From Astrocystis sublimbata (Eukaryota; Ascomycota; Sordariomycetes; Xylariales; Xylariaceae): a stretch of 64,000 nucleotides of DNA. Location: contig JAJNNY010000094.1 in the NCBI GenBank assembly GCA_022453515.1, positions 31,973 through 95,972 on the forward strand, in the 5' to 3' direction. A program made the position numbers and the translations under genes. Positions within the stretch are counted from its first letter, which is position 1, and each line of letters starts with the position of its first letter. The notes under the pieces are model-generated. The model made no database searches and was not told the origin of the DNA. It saw only the letters and a list, made by a program, of their open reading frames with translations. Below are positions 33,662 to 46,483 of this stretch, piece by piece.

Positions 33662-36600
33662 CCCCCCCTAATCGTGCGATTTCAGGCCTGAGACACTTCT
33701 TGCTCAGCCGTAGGCCAACGTCCCCTTCAGTTGCAACTGCAGTCGACATAATTCTCTATGATGGGCTTGACTTCGCAGGCCTCACGCTTCAGGTCGACGC
33801 AGTAGCTTGTGACCTGCTTCCGCAAGGCGAAACCCGTTGAGACTGCACATATAATGTGTGTAAACAGGTCCTCGCTACATATTACCTACTGTGCCATCGC
33901 AAAATGTTTGCTTAGTACATCTTCCATGCTGTGGCCGCAAACTTCGAATATGTCTGGCTGCCGACTTACTCATTTGCTGAGGGGTCACCGTCCTCGGGCG
34001 AGGAAAGGTGTAGCATGTAGCCGTGAGCTAAGCAAGAAGCCCCTAATTCATACAGTGTTATATGTGGCTTTTGGCAGTCCAATGATCTGACTACCTAGCT
34101 GATTAGCCAATGCCTAATCCTACTTGCGCAATAAGAAAAATCCATCAACAGCCACGGATGTCTAGACCAATCAATCCCAGTTTAATAATGACTCAATGAT
34201 TACTCGGTACTCAAGTCACAAACAAGGCACTCTTGATCGTGCATATCTTGCATTAGATTTCTATAGTCTCAACGAACGGTATCCTCTCGCCTTGCAACCG
34301 AACACCCTCTTGAAGTTATCAATACCCAAGGTATGTGGAGATGCCGAATGACTCAGCTCAGTCAGTGTACATCGGCTCCGGCATGATTGGGCAACTGACT
34401 ATGTGGTGACTATGTCAGGAAATATTACGTCACAAATCTTATTTTACCTTGTGGAGCTAATGTTGAACCGCCGTTGGTGACCCATTGAGTCAGGTTTCGG
34501 TCGCGGGGCGGGGGTACTATCAGGCCGGACCCGTGAGCCGGTCGAGTGTGGGTAGGGAGGGGATGAGGACGAAAAGGAGCGGAAGGTCCGATACACTCGG
34601 GCTGCAAGAGTATATGGACTTGAACCTGGCCATACATATTCGATAGGTCTCAACCCGGAGTCCCTACGCGGGCGCTGATGGGCCCCCAGTGATAAGGGGA
34701 TGAGATCTTGGTTCATTGCAAAGGGAAGGGAAGGTGCCTATAGAATGACTCAAGGGGTGGACATGCCTTCGGAACATCGCGTACGTAGTGCTACTCATGT
34801 TTTTTGAACGAAGGGGCAAGAGAAGCGCAGAAGATACCAGAGATTGCGTTGAGTAAGTAAAATAAATATGAGGTTGGAAAGTGAACCGAGGCTCAAGAAG
34901 TCAAATTTAGGGGATGGCTTTCGAGGCACGCAAACAAAGTCTCCCTATCTAACAGTTGCTGTCGGGGATCTGTGATATCTAGAATTGTGATCATCTAGTG
35001 CTCGCGAGCCTATTGTCAATGTCTCTAAGTAGGTCTGAAAACGGACATGGTTCGAGGAAATAACACCCTTAATTCCACCACACCCTCCCATAAGTCCGAG
35101 TGCAGCGCACAGCATCGCAGGTGCAATCATTGAACCGGCAAAGGTGATATCCATTTCCACGGCATGTAACGTGGTGTGGACACGTAAGTGCGAGTGCAGG
35201 AAGTCCTCCTCCATTGGTCAAAGGCTCAACGGTAGACGGCTTTATACTAGAGGTGGTGGATAGTTAACTAGTTCCCTTGGGCATCAAAGTACGTGATATT
35301 GAACTGTCATTATACCCTGTATGTGTCGGTGAAGGAGTAGTAAAAGCTACCTCTTAGAGAGTCCTATGTATTCTCCAGATGACGCCGCAGCTTGTCCTTG
35401 CAATTGATCATCAACACAGATACCCCTATCTACTAGCCAGGCTATTTGTCAAATGGGCTGGAAACAGCTGCAGATCATGTTGAACTACACGACAGAGACA
35501 TGTGTAATTGTTGTATATTTGTAAAGGCCCCAGGATGCCTCAACAACAACGAGAATACGCCATATCGCCCCCATTCCATTAGGCAGCTCAAGGCACATTG
35601 TGTACAGATATCTCACGGCGGCGTGTCAAAGATACGTCCCCAATCATCATGCCTTCGTATGTAGGTAGTCATGTAGCTTTACACAGAATATATATGTCTG
35701 CCCAAACGAGGAAAACTGCATTATGCTATGCTAACTTTAGATCGAGGCTCATTTCTAGCTACTTGAAGCTACCGTTCAATCAAGCTTCAACTAGGGTCTC
35801 CTACATAGCACTGTCGCTTCTACCCTGATTGCTTATGGCAGTACAACAACTCCCATTTCGGAACATGCCATGTCAACTTACGGCCATATCGACGTACTCA
35901 GTAATTACGCCAATGGGGATTAGTAGCAAGCACCAGCAGCGAGTATGAGATATATATCTGCACACATCCGCTCGCAGGGTCGCATTCAATATTTTCATCT
36001 TCACTGGAACAGGGGCCATATTTGCTTGGCTATATTAATGGTGTGCCTGTGCGCTACAGATCTGTGATACTCGCTCGTCCTTCTCGCTTTCCGAAAGAAG
36101 AAGACTATTTGTCACTTGGGCAAATGTTGAGAATGTGATTGAGGCACAGGGCGCTGTAGAGTTGATGAGGCTCAACATATCAACGCGTGACGCATGCCAT
36201 GCCGGGTTTTCCCGGAATCTACATCCGTACCTGTATAATCCCGCATGAAGTGTGAGAGACGCCCGTAGTCTACGCGGGTTACAACGATCGGACACAACTT
36301 GTGACCAATAAATGCGACGACTGGGAGGGCATTGGGATCAGAAAGGATGAAATCAGCTGGCTTTTTTGCACTCTGGGCGTGATCATTTAATACTCACAAC
36401 GTCGAAAAACACGATCAAGGGAAAGACTGGCCTGGATATTATGATACATTGGTCTGATGCTCAATGCATACCAACCCATTTGTGTAATCGTAGCCCAGGC
36501 GGGCCAGGTTTGAGTTTAAGACATTGATTACCTGTTTCACGTCCAGTATGCAGATGAAAGCCGAAACAGTTAGAGTTCTCTGGGACTGTAAGCATAAACC

Positions 36601-39600
36601 ATGAAGCGTCGGCAATGAAATCTGAGAATGTGTGTACCATTTCACGCCGATTGGTTTCGTTTGGCCATACCAGTCGCATGTTATCAGCTACTCACACACT
36701 TTTGTTGAAAGCAAGATCAGACCGGCTCAATCGGCACACCAAACCCTCACAAGACGATTTGTGTCGGCTTGATGTTGCGCCGCCGGTTCGTAGGCATGGA
36801 TCGAGGGTGGCGTTTTCTTACCTGCATATTGGTGCATGCCCGGGGAAATGGCCGACTGCTTATGACACGGAAAGCAAGCGATGCGCCGGCTCTAGGATAA
36901 TACCCGACCAGAAGCCCAACGAAGGTGGTCACACAGCTTCAGATTTTTCCCGCACGTGTTTGTGCGCTACGCAATGGTAGGCGTATCTCTCTCACTCGGG
37001 CGCGTTGTTGTTGGGGGAATGCCTTTGATCGGCACGGTTATTGCTGCACACGTGGTCGGTCAAGCTACCACCGAAAACAGGCGGCAAGAGGCGGGCTTGG
37101 TCCAGTTCGGTCGGCGATTTAAGTAACCCGAGCTCGGTTGTGCGCCTCTCGACATTGCAGAAGGGATCTGGTACGTTGTCCGCGAGTTTGGTATCGTCGC
37201 ATGCTTGTTCGATAGAAGATAGGGGCCCAGTCGAGGGGGGAGGTGATGCATGTCCATTGCCGACGAATCTGTTCAGCGGAGCCAATTCCGCTGATGCCAG
37301 ATCTACGCCAGGTGATAGCCATTTGGCAGAGAGTTATTTGTTACCCACAGACACCCAGGTACTGTACCTGGGCACGAAGATGACTTGGGAACACATTCTA
37401 CATGGCCATATCACCGGCGGCGCTGAAGTAAATTCACCTACGGAGTAGGAAGGTACATCCAGAATTCCAAAGGTGCATGTGTTATTATCACTAGAAGAAG
37501 AAGAAGAAAAAAAGAAGTGGGCTCGTCTGATATCTGAGGTGAGATGCCGCTAAATCCAGTAGCTGAGATTAGGGGCAGACTCGATCGTGGGATGTGCGTT
37601 TGGATCAATAAAACCCACTAGATGGTTCACCGCTTGACCGCATCTTTTGACGGCTAGACTCCGGTCGGTCCTTGGGCGCTGGGTGGTTGCTAATTAACCA
37701 CCTGACGAAAGCATGTTGTCTGAGACATGAGATCGAAGAAGACAGTGGCGTACCGTATCTCTTCTGCCGTGTGTGCCGAGTAAAGGACAAATCTCCATAC
37801 CCAGGCCCCCCAGGTTACCGAGTCTTGGGAATGTTGGGAAGACAAGCTTTGGGGCTTGCCGTTGCCAAGGGGTCCAGACCGGCCCACGTTTCGCGGTGCT
37901 GGACAAGGGGCAGCTGCTGGCTGTCACATCGGCTACTATCATAGCTATCATAGCAACAACAAAATCGACCAGGATATTGCCCCGACCCGCCCGAGTCAAA
38001 AGGACATAAACCTCAAGGGAATCACATCGTGGAAGCCATGAGAGCCATGTGCCGTTCCCTCTTCCCTGCGCCCATTGCAAAACGAATCGCTGATCAGCTC
38101 TGGTGGCCAGCCACGGTGCTCTGATCATGACTGAAATATCGATCACAAACAGCGCTGGGGACAGGCCGAAACCAACAAGCAGAGAGCGAGTTCCGCTAAC
38201 GTTACGCGTAAACGAGGCGGTACTGTTCAACCCCCCTCGCCCTCCCTCGCCTACTCAACCAAGCTCAATCCCCATATGCATGCTACATGATCGGCGCCGG
38301 CCTTCGTCATCGTCTGAACTTGTGCTTAATGCGGGTTAGGATTACGAGTAGGCAGTGGATTTTTGGCAAACCCAATAACATGGTAGACACGCCCGAGGCG
38401 GCGTTAGAGGTGGGCATCAGTCAATCAGTCTTTGTCTCCAAACAGCTTAGGCATATGTTGGAGGTGGACAACGATTAGCGAGGCAGGCTTGACGGGTGCC
38501 ATTGGACGGACTATTTGTATAAGCAAGTATGTTCGGATTATTCGAGCAGCTCATGCGCACGCATATGCTTGCTGTGATAAGAGTCCGGAGATAAGACGTG
38601 AATCGGATGAGATCATGTGTGTGTGTGTGAGTATCAGTTCCAGCTGTCCTGTGTTTTGCCAAAGCGCAAGATGCTCAAATGGGGTAACTACGTAGCCCCC
38701 TAGATGGTGTTGCCCATGGTAATTGGTAAGATTGGTGTTTAGCTGCCAAAGTTGCCAGTTTTCGTTTATGAATGACTACGAGTATTCGCACCTCTGGTCC
38801 CAATCACCATCTGAACTATCATACTAGTTAGTACTATACCTACTGTACCTACTGTACTAGTAACCAAACATCCACCCACACCACATATGACGACGACTCG
38901 TGCGGGAGTTAGGTAGGCATTATTTGGCTAACATGGATCCGGCGCAGAAGAGGGTGTAGAATTGGTAGAGTTGCGCTTCCTAGGCAGGTTTTTGCCTGCT
39001 TCGTCAGATGTTCATATTCATATGTACGGCAAAGGATGGCCGCTCCCGATCGCGCGGTATTTCCCACATGTCTGTCGCTAGCTACCTGGTGGTGCAGATG
39101 CATCCACGATATCGCACTTTGGTATGGACTTATTCTATCAGGCTTAGTACGCCGTAATGCTGTGGTGCCGTGAAGCCGTGGGCCTACGCCTCTCTTTGGG
39201 TTTCCTGTCAGCTTATAGTACTCGGCTGGCTGCCTTCGCCTATCGTATTTTCGACTTTCAGCTGGATGGTCCGGCCAGGCGGTTGCATGGCGCCACTTGT
39301 GTCCCGCCAGTCAGCCAGTGCTGGCCAGCGAAGCAGCGGCACTAAACCCCTTGCGCTCATCCGTTGACCCATTTTATCGTGACCTATTCCGCCCCCCCCC
39401 CATATCGTCCGTGTAAGTACAGGACGGCACATACTCGTACATGGATAGCACACACAGACTACACACCTAACCTTACCTAGGTACTGCTGGCTTCTGTCCT
39501 GGCTCTGCCACCGGTAGCACCACGCTCTTCACAGTACTTAACCACTTCTACTCCCACTCCCTACCTAGCCTACCTAACTTACTGGAGATGCACAGTCGCC

Positions 39601-40728
39601 AACACCAGCGCATGCATCCCTGTAATTCGTAAATGACGGGCGCCTGGCAATCTGGTTTCTAGTCTGGTTCTTGACTCGGTCCTGACTCCTCCCACCCACA
39701 CAGCAGCCTAGCTGGGGCCCCCCGTCGCCCCCGAGCCCCCGAGCCCCCGTCGTGGCCCCCGTCGTGTCAAGATCATCTGGGATCCCTGGAGGAAGGATTC
39801 TGAGCATTGAAGACGAATCTACCGCCAGCGCCCACCGAGCCCCCCAAATAAACCCCAACTTGCCAAGAACAACATTCTCGTCTCGCCCTTTCTCCTCCGT
39901 CTGCCGTGCTTAATTATTACGCTTCAGAAATCGTGTCGCTAATCGCCCCAACTGGCTCCTCCTGACTGTGCCTGCTGCGCGCTTCCGCCGTGTCCGCGTC
40001 CCGCCACTGCCACCGCCCCTGTGTATGTGTGCGGATGTGCGTCGAGAGATAGTTGCTCTCCGTCTGCTGCTGCCTCTCTTCTCCACACCACGGCCGATTG
40101 TCGTTGTCGGCGTCGGTGTCTCAGCGACGGACCGCCATAAATGATGATTCAGGAGCATGTGTATGCCCCCCCCCCCCTCCCCCCAGTATGTCTTGGCTTT
40201 CACCCCCCTCGCCTTCTCCCGCACGCCGAGCCACGGGCCGGGACGGGACAGGGACAGTGACGGTTCCTATGCGTACAAGTGTCGTTGTCTTTTGTGCTCG
40301 CTACGAGTGAGTGAGTACTCGCTATGCGCGGGGGGGGGCCAATGGTTGATCTTGGCTGTTGGACGGGCGTCGGGCGTACGTCTTGGCGCCAACCCAGCCC
40401 TCTTTTTAAGCCTTCTTGGCACATGGGAAACGAATGGGAGACTGACGTGATCGCTCAGCACTCCAAGCCGTTCGGAATGTCGTGTAGGTTGCCAAGCAAA
40501 AGCTTCTTTTTGTCTGCCACGCATCGCCTTGTTTCTAAATACACCGGTTGCTTGGGATCTCTTGGAGAAAGCTTAACTGCGGCCCGAACCTTTGGCATGC
40601 CATACCATTGCATACCATTGGGCACCCTGCATCTCCCCTCGTCATTTGCCAAGACCAGCCTCGTCTTCACGTCAATCAATAACAACAACCTGAAATCTAT
40701 CCTTTTGCTAACTCCTCCTCCTGCACAG
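33662..40728. other. Gene-poor region of about 7 kb
   Basis: No gene, tRNA or rRNA is recognised on either strand. Open frames are short, lack domain motifs and show no exon-intron chains. Features are a GAA-rich stretch (37494-37518), TACCT-type motifs (38836-38860, 39474-39485, 39562-39580), poly-C runs (39391-39400, 40166-40184) and a G run (40329-40338). No long direct or inverted repeat was noticed by eye. The last ~700 bp must contain the unresolved first exon(s) of the RING ligase gene. Confidence 0.45.
40166..40184. repeat. Poly-C tract with one T
   Basis: Run of C interrupted by a single T, in non-coding sequence upstream of the RING ligase gene. A similar interrupted C tract lies at 42557-42577, just past the same gene. 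Confidence 0.85.
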
Positions 40729-42326
40729 TTTGTTGTTCAGCAGCCCCACGCGGTCCAACGGTCATACCGTCCCTAGCACCATTCTCAGAAATATCACGGC
40801 TCTCTCGGTATGTTGTTCTTCCCGGTGCCTGTTCACGCTCTCTTGATCCTAACGAGGGCTTTGATTAGAGCCAGCTAGCGTACTCGGAGAGTATTGCTGA
40901 GAATGTCACCACCCTCTCCACCAACTCGGCACTTACAACCAAGGGAACCATCCAAGGCCTTTTGTATGTGCCGGATATTGACGACAGCGACGCTTGCTAT
41001 ACGCTTTCAAATCAATATATCCCCGAGAATGCTACCCGACAGGAGGATCTCCCACCTACAGACTACATCCTCATCGCTCTGGTGCCGTGGATCAACAACA
41101 ACTGTACCAAGTCCTTCATGGCCGCCGCAGCTATAGATCCCTTGCATGCCATGCTTGTATATCGCCCAGACGACGATGACGGCCCGCCACCCGACTCTGG
41201 GTCCGATCTGTGGAACCTTGGTGCCGGATGGAAGGACAAGAACCACTTCCCCATCTATGCTGTTTCCAGCTCGTCTGGCGACCGCATGATGCAACAACTT
41301 AGCTTGTATTCTGGGAAGCTATCCGAAGTCCCCTTTGCCGATGAGATCAACAAGACTTACTCTCCGAACCCTGCCGACTATGTGCGGGTTTGGACCCAGC
41401 TGACTGTCGTGCCCGAACCTTCGCTGCTGGCCATATGGGCCTTGGTACTGATCATTCTGGCCGTGATCCTCAGTGTGGTAGGCGGCATATCGTTGCTCAT
41501 GCACTACGTCCAGAGCCGAAGACGGTCCTCTCTTCGACGCCGCGTCTTGAACGGCGAAATCAACCTGGAGGCTCTGGGGATCAAGCGGCTTACTGTGCCT
41601 CTCGAGCATGTCCGCACCTACCCCCTCTTCACTTACAATTATGACCCCCCAGCGCCCACATCACCAAACTTCTCAAACGCCCAGAAATCCCCTACCAAGA
41701 TATCTTTTGAATCCATCTCGCCATCCGGTCACGCCCGAGGGCATCGTAGCGACCGGCTAGACTACCAGCCTACCTGCTTGATCTGCCTGGACGATTTTGA
41801 GTCCAAGGTGTCGATTATTCGCGAATTGTCCTGTGGTCACATATTCCACCCCGAATGTGTCGACGAGTTCCTGAGCGAGATGAGCTCACTGTGTCCCCTG
41901 TGTAAGACGTCGATGTACCCTCGGGGACTTTGTCCCAGGATCACCAATTCGATGGTCCGCAGAGAGCTCAGCACTAGGAAACTAAGGTCGAGTCGCTCCT
42001 CTCACAGCAGTCCCAGCAGTGGATGGCGACGATTGAGAGCTAGGCATGATTCTGAGATCCGACCGGTGCACAGGCGAGTATCGATGTCAACCGAGCCCAC
42101 TACCTCGATTCATCTCCAGAAATCGCCATCGCCAAACGCGCCGAATAACGCAAGGGAGCGAATGCAAGAGCTGGTCACGCCCATAGATGAGACGAGTAGT
42201 GATGATGGCCGTCCGCCATGTAAGTCAACCAACCATCTTGTCCGACAACTCCTTCCGTAATTTATGGTATCTGACCGCTCGTTAGGGAGTCGTGCGGCAC
42301 GGGCTTTATTTCCAGGGTTCTCTTGA
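40729..42326 (+). CDS. PA-TM-RING-type E3 ubiquitin ligase (5' exon not resolved)
   Basis: Membrane-bound ubiquitin ligase with a luminal/extracellular PA-like region and a cytosolic RING-H2 finger, as in yeast Tul1-unrelated PA-TM-RING ligases of endosomes and vacuole. Exons found: 40729-40807, 40869-42219 and 42286-42326, in phase. The first acceptor (TGCTAAC branch site, CTGCACAG ending at 40728) shows that an upstream exon with the start codon exists; I could not place it. The luminal part holds several N-glycosylation sequons and KGTIQGLLYVPDIDD...DYILIALVPW. A TM helix follows (LLAIWALVLIILAVILSVVGG, about 41428-41490). The RING-H2 is CLICLDDF...LSCGHIFHPECVDEFL...CPLCK (41782-41910), with all eight ligands. 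The last exon adds WSRAARALFPGFS, a short basic/aromatic end that supports the final splice. Confidence 0.85.
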
Positions 42327-45300
42327 TTTGCGCGCATGGGTTCGGAACATTGGAAGAGGATGGATTCACCACACCGGGTGACGGTCAGTGGGTTCAAGCA
42401 TGGGTTCGGCGTCGTGATTTGTGTTCAGCATTCTAGTATGCGGTTGGGCTGGTTTCGGAAAAAGCGAGCATTGGGCGTTCTGGAAATTCCCTTGTTGACG
42501 GAACAACGGGCTGCGGCCATGGATTATTTATAAAAAGGTGCACCGGCTTGGATATACCCCCCCCCCTCCCCCCCCCCATACACACGAATACACATGCATA
42601 GGTAGGCTGGCAGTCATATCATGAACAAATACGACCAGCTACCTTCTTATCTTTCTTCCGTGCCGCACGTTTACCGCATTTAGATGGACTTTAGATGGGA
42701 AAGTCGTCACTGTGAGGGGTCGCCGTGCTGTTTAGATTACCACGTGTACCCGTGGCCGAAAATGTCTCGGAACTTGACCCTTTTGTGCCACAGAAAGTGG
42801 CCTCCAACACAACCGTCGGTGCCGATGCGGATAGGGATGCAGGTAGGTTAGGGTAGGTTGAGTAAGTAAGTAGGTATGCCCGAATGCTTGGCGCGCTATG
42901 CGCGAACTGGGACTCACCACTCGTGGCCCTTGCAGAACGACCCCCCATGAATGCCCAGCTGGAGCTATCTGCCGTAAACATCATTTGTTCGTCGGTGTTG
43001 GCACGGCATATGGATCTGCTGCCACACAAACCCAGCCCGCTCAGGTACCGTGGGCTTATTTAGGCTGCTTCATGCTGACGGAAAGATGATGGGTGTACAG
43101 ATTGATGCGGGAAAGGTGCATGAACACCATTATATACAGGTAGTAGTTGCGCACGGACAATCCAACACGAGACCCATCCATCAACAGCTAGTCTTTCGCT
43201 TCGTCGACCAAAGAAGCTGCGTCTACTGCGCCATGTGCGGCGGAGGCAAAGTCAGCGGTTGGTAGACCCGTAACAGCACCGCGATCACGCCGATCCTGTT
43301 GCTCTGTTGATCGGTTCATGCAGAGCCAGCATGTCAAAGATAAGGCCGCTGTCTCCCAATTAACTCAACGTGGTTGGACTTTCTGTTGAGAGAATTTGTC
43401 AGCGTGTGAAAGAATGAACATAGCCGCGTTAGTTTCGCTGCTTCGACGGTGTCCTGCTCTACGAGAGAGACGGTGGTCATGCAACTAGAAACAACTGGAT
43501 AGTGTGCCCACCTCCCAGGAAAATGTTGGATACACGGAGTTCATATGTACGGACATACTGAACACCAGACCTGACGCTCCGGGTACTTGTGGACGACTTG
43601 CGCGAGGGCAGGGTAGGAAGTTAGGAACTACATTATGACTGCAGACACAACTCTTGTAGAGATTTCCAGGCATCAATGCTGTGCCGAATATACTCTGTTC
43701 CCCACAGCCGACATGAGCGAGCAGCTGATGGCACTCGCATCTGTCATATTTCCGATGAAAATAAGTGCGACAGCGTTATCATAACTCGGCCTGAACCTTC
43801 TACGAGAGCTCTGTGAACCAACAGGAGAAAACTACCTACTCAAGACTAGCTTCTGGGGTATTTCGGTACTACAGAATCCACAATGCTCCTGATAGTAGCT
43901 ATCTCCCTACTTTTGCTGATTTGCTTTACACTCGGACAGTTCTCTGGCTCATGGAGTGCCGATGGAGGTGTCACATAGCGAAATCATTGGTTCGTGGCGA
44001 TATCCAGCGAGAGTACACTGCAGATGAATAGGAAGACTGGAGGAAGATGGTGTGTGTGTATACAAAAAGTAAGTTCATGTGTAGCAGAAGTAGGGGATGA
44101 CAAATGGCCCTCCGAAGCGGCTGGGGCTATATGGCAGATCATTCGAGATGAATAGCAGGTAATTGTCTAGAAATATAGATTGAACAACCTATGGTGACCT
44201 GATAGTGGCAAACATGTATTCCTGAGAAGACACGACACTGCAGTTAATACCCTGAGCCTATCAAGGGTTTGTGGCCACTTGATGGAAGCTCGCAGTATAC
44301 TCTTTCCACTACCTACCCTCATGCCAATATACCAGTCGAGCCAAATCACCTCCACATGAACTGTGGCAAAAGCGACTACATTGCATACTCATCGGCATGT
44401 GCAAGTGGATCAAGTCCGTGCCACGAGCGGGAGATGCTCGACATAGATCCATCTGCTTGCACTTCCCTGACGTGTCATTTGGAGGTGGCAAAGAAAATCT
44501 TGGACACCGCGACAACAGCTTCTTTCTATTGGGTCATGTGTTTGTGAAGAAGTCACTATAACTACTACAATAAATCCCCCAAGAACACCTTTGCTGCGTG
44601 ACTATTTGTTTCGCGAGGAAGTTGTCGGTTGTTCCTATGCGAGAAGGTGGTGATGATAGGCCAAGTTGGTGATGTGTAGGCATATACACCAGCTGACTTG
44701 GGTAGATGTAGAGACAGTGATTGTTGTTCATGTATTGTTCTAAATTGCCCTGTCAACACCGTGTTTGCCCTATGATGCTTTTTGGCTGTTCGTGTGCAAT
44801 TTATCCGGGGCATCAATCACGTAACACCGAGTTGTTGGTGAGGAATACGAAGGAGCAAACAGTAGGGGTTTTAATTTACTTCGCGAACTCTCATAGGTTT
44901 GAATACCTTTCTTTATATCTAGATCGTATTCTGTAATAATGAAACCGTAGGTGATCAATCACCTCGAGGTTATTGTCGCATAGCGAATGCTGTGTATTTC
45001 GACCACGGTCACGATGTTGGTAGCAGTAGCAGTGCTGTGACTTGAGATGTTGTTGATTCGCGCGTACTCCGAGACTTTCGTACCAGGTCAAATGGATGCA
45101 CTAATCAGCTCCTGCATCAGAATGATTTTTGGTTTTCATCACTCTTCTAATTAGGCATTATCACCCTCATTCTTTCTTGGCGATATTCAGTACTCTCTAT
45201 AATCGCATCCAAAATGAGTAGTTGCTCAACAACGGCCCGGTGCGGCCCGACTGCGCCTGGCAAAACGCCCTAATGAGTTACCTAACTTCATAAAACACTC

Positions 45301-45418
45301 ATTGGAACCTCCAATTCCAACTTGTGTTAGCGAGATATGCACTTCGAGAACTTGCAGCAACTGTGGCATCGGTACCAGGCGTCTTTAATCGATACAACAA
45401 TGGCCCGGTCATCGAACC
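42327..45418. other. Intergenic of about 3.1 kb; no gene seen
   Basis: Contains a poly-C tract (42557-42577) and a cluster of GTAGGT/GTAAGT repeats (42841-42878). Open frames are short and without domain signals. Nothing further is recognised. Confidence 0.45.
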
Positions 45419-46351
45419 ATGGATAGCTCACCAGCCTCTAGGTCCGAAGGGCATCTCGCCACTCGCGATTTTGATCACAAACTTTTGGAACCCGAAAATG
45501 CATCTACAGTCCAACAAAAGCCCGGTGGAGGGATCAGAAGTCCGCTGATCATCTGCTTCCACGGCTCTGGCGAGACATGCTCCCCCTCTTGGGATGCCCT
45601 CGCCGCGAAGCTCGTGGCGGAGACGCGCTGTCGCGTGTTGCTCTACGATCGCGGCCCTGGAAATCTACAGGCTGCGGATGTGGCTGCGCAGATGTGGGAT
45701 TATGTCTGCGGAGCAAAACATGTCGCAGACGAAAATGCCAGAGGCAATGGGCACAGCCTCAGGCTGGGTGGCCCTTATCTACTGATCGCGCACTCCTACG
45801 GCGGTGCCTTCGCGCGAGCTTTCGTGCAGCACGAACAGTCGCTCCCGCGGTCGCGGCGCAAAGAAGGCTCCACGGACCGGGTTCTAGGCGTTGTGTTCGC
45901 TGAGACGGGACAAGAAGGTGGCCTCGATCCGGCACTGGACGAGCTGCAGCTCCGACGCACAATCCTAGGGAACCGTCCCGTGTGCGTGATCAGGGGCAAC
46001 AGTCTCATTGGAAAATGGAAGGCACTGGAGGAGAGCGAAAGAGCACTCAATGCCTCCGAAGCGGAGGCGGGAACTCTGGCAGCTCGGAAGCAGATGCTGG
46101 CGGCGGAGCGGGAAATGCTTTCGCGTATGGATGCTGAGGACGAGCGGCTCAAGCGCAGACAGCTCGGTCTCTCGAATAAAAGCCACTTCGTACATCTGCC
46201 GGACTGCGGACATCATGTCATTCGGGATCGCCCAGACGAAGTTGTCGCTGCTGTGCAGTGGGTTGTAGAGAACACACAGGGCGAGGAAAAGAGCCAGAGC
46301 CCGTGGAAGCAAGCTCTGGAAAGGGTGAAAAGATTCAGGTTACAGCAATAA
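45419..46351 (+). CDS. Alpha/beta hydrolase-fold protein
   Basis: Single exon of 310 residues. The fold is shown by ICFHGSGETC (strand with HG oxyanion motif, about 45-55), RVLLYDRGPGN (about 72-82), the nucleophile elbow AHSYGG with Ser near residue 124 (IAHSYGGAFARAF), an acidic residue after VVFAETG (about 163), and the catalytic His in PDCGHHV (about 263). The segment at 190-240 is helical and charged (EESERALNASEAEAG) and probably forms the lid. No signal peptide or membrane helix is evident, so a cytosolic enzyme is likely. The substrate cannot be read from sequence; esterase, lipase-like or epoxide-hydrolase-like activity are all possible. The start at 45419 follows a non-coding leader; an upstream frame (45324) is in another register. 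Confidence 0.85.
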   Translation: MDSSPASRSEGHLATRDFDHKLLEPENASTVQQKPGGGIRSPLIICFHGSGETCSPSWDALAAKLVAETRCRVLLYDRGPGNLQAADVAAQMWDYVCGAKHVADENARGNGHSLRLGGPYLLIAHSYGGAFARAFVQHEQSLPRSRRKEGSTDRVLGVVFAETGQEGGLDPALDELQLRRTILGNRPVCVIRGNSLIGKWKALEESERALNASEAEAGTLAARKQMLAAEREMLSRMDAEDERLKRRQLGLSNKSHFVHLPDCGHHVIRDRPDEVVAAVQWVVENTQGEEKSQSPWKQALERVKRFRLQQ

Positions 46352-46418
46352 TACACAAAACAACTTCTATATTTTATAAATACCGATTACTATTTACAAT
46401 ATTTTTAGTACCTTTACT

Positions 46419-46457
46419 TATTTACTTATTAATTAGTAAATAGATAATAAGTAAATA
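46419..46457. repeat. AT-rich inverted repeat (12-bp arms)
   Basis: TATTTACTTATT (46419-46430) is perfectly complementary to AATAAGTAAATA (46446-46457), with a 15-bp loop. It sits in a very AT-rich patch between the hydrolase stop codon and the tRNA 3' end, so it could act in 3'-end formation of either, or simply be part of an AT island. Confidence 0.75.
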
Positions 46458-46483
46458 TTAATGATTAAAATAGTAAAACATCA

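Noticed and set aside
34425..34716. Minus-strand frame with a GGTTCAAGTCC-like tRNA T-arm motif
   Set aside because: The flanking bases do not pair into a T stem and no acceptor or anticodon arms can be drawn; the open frame has no recognisable domain.
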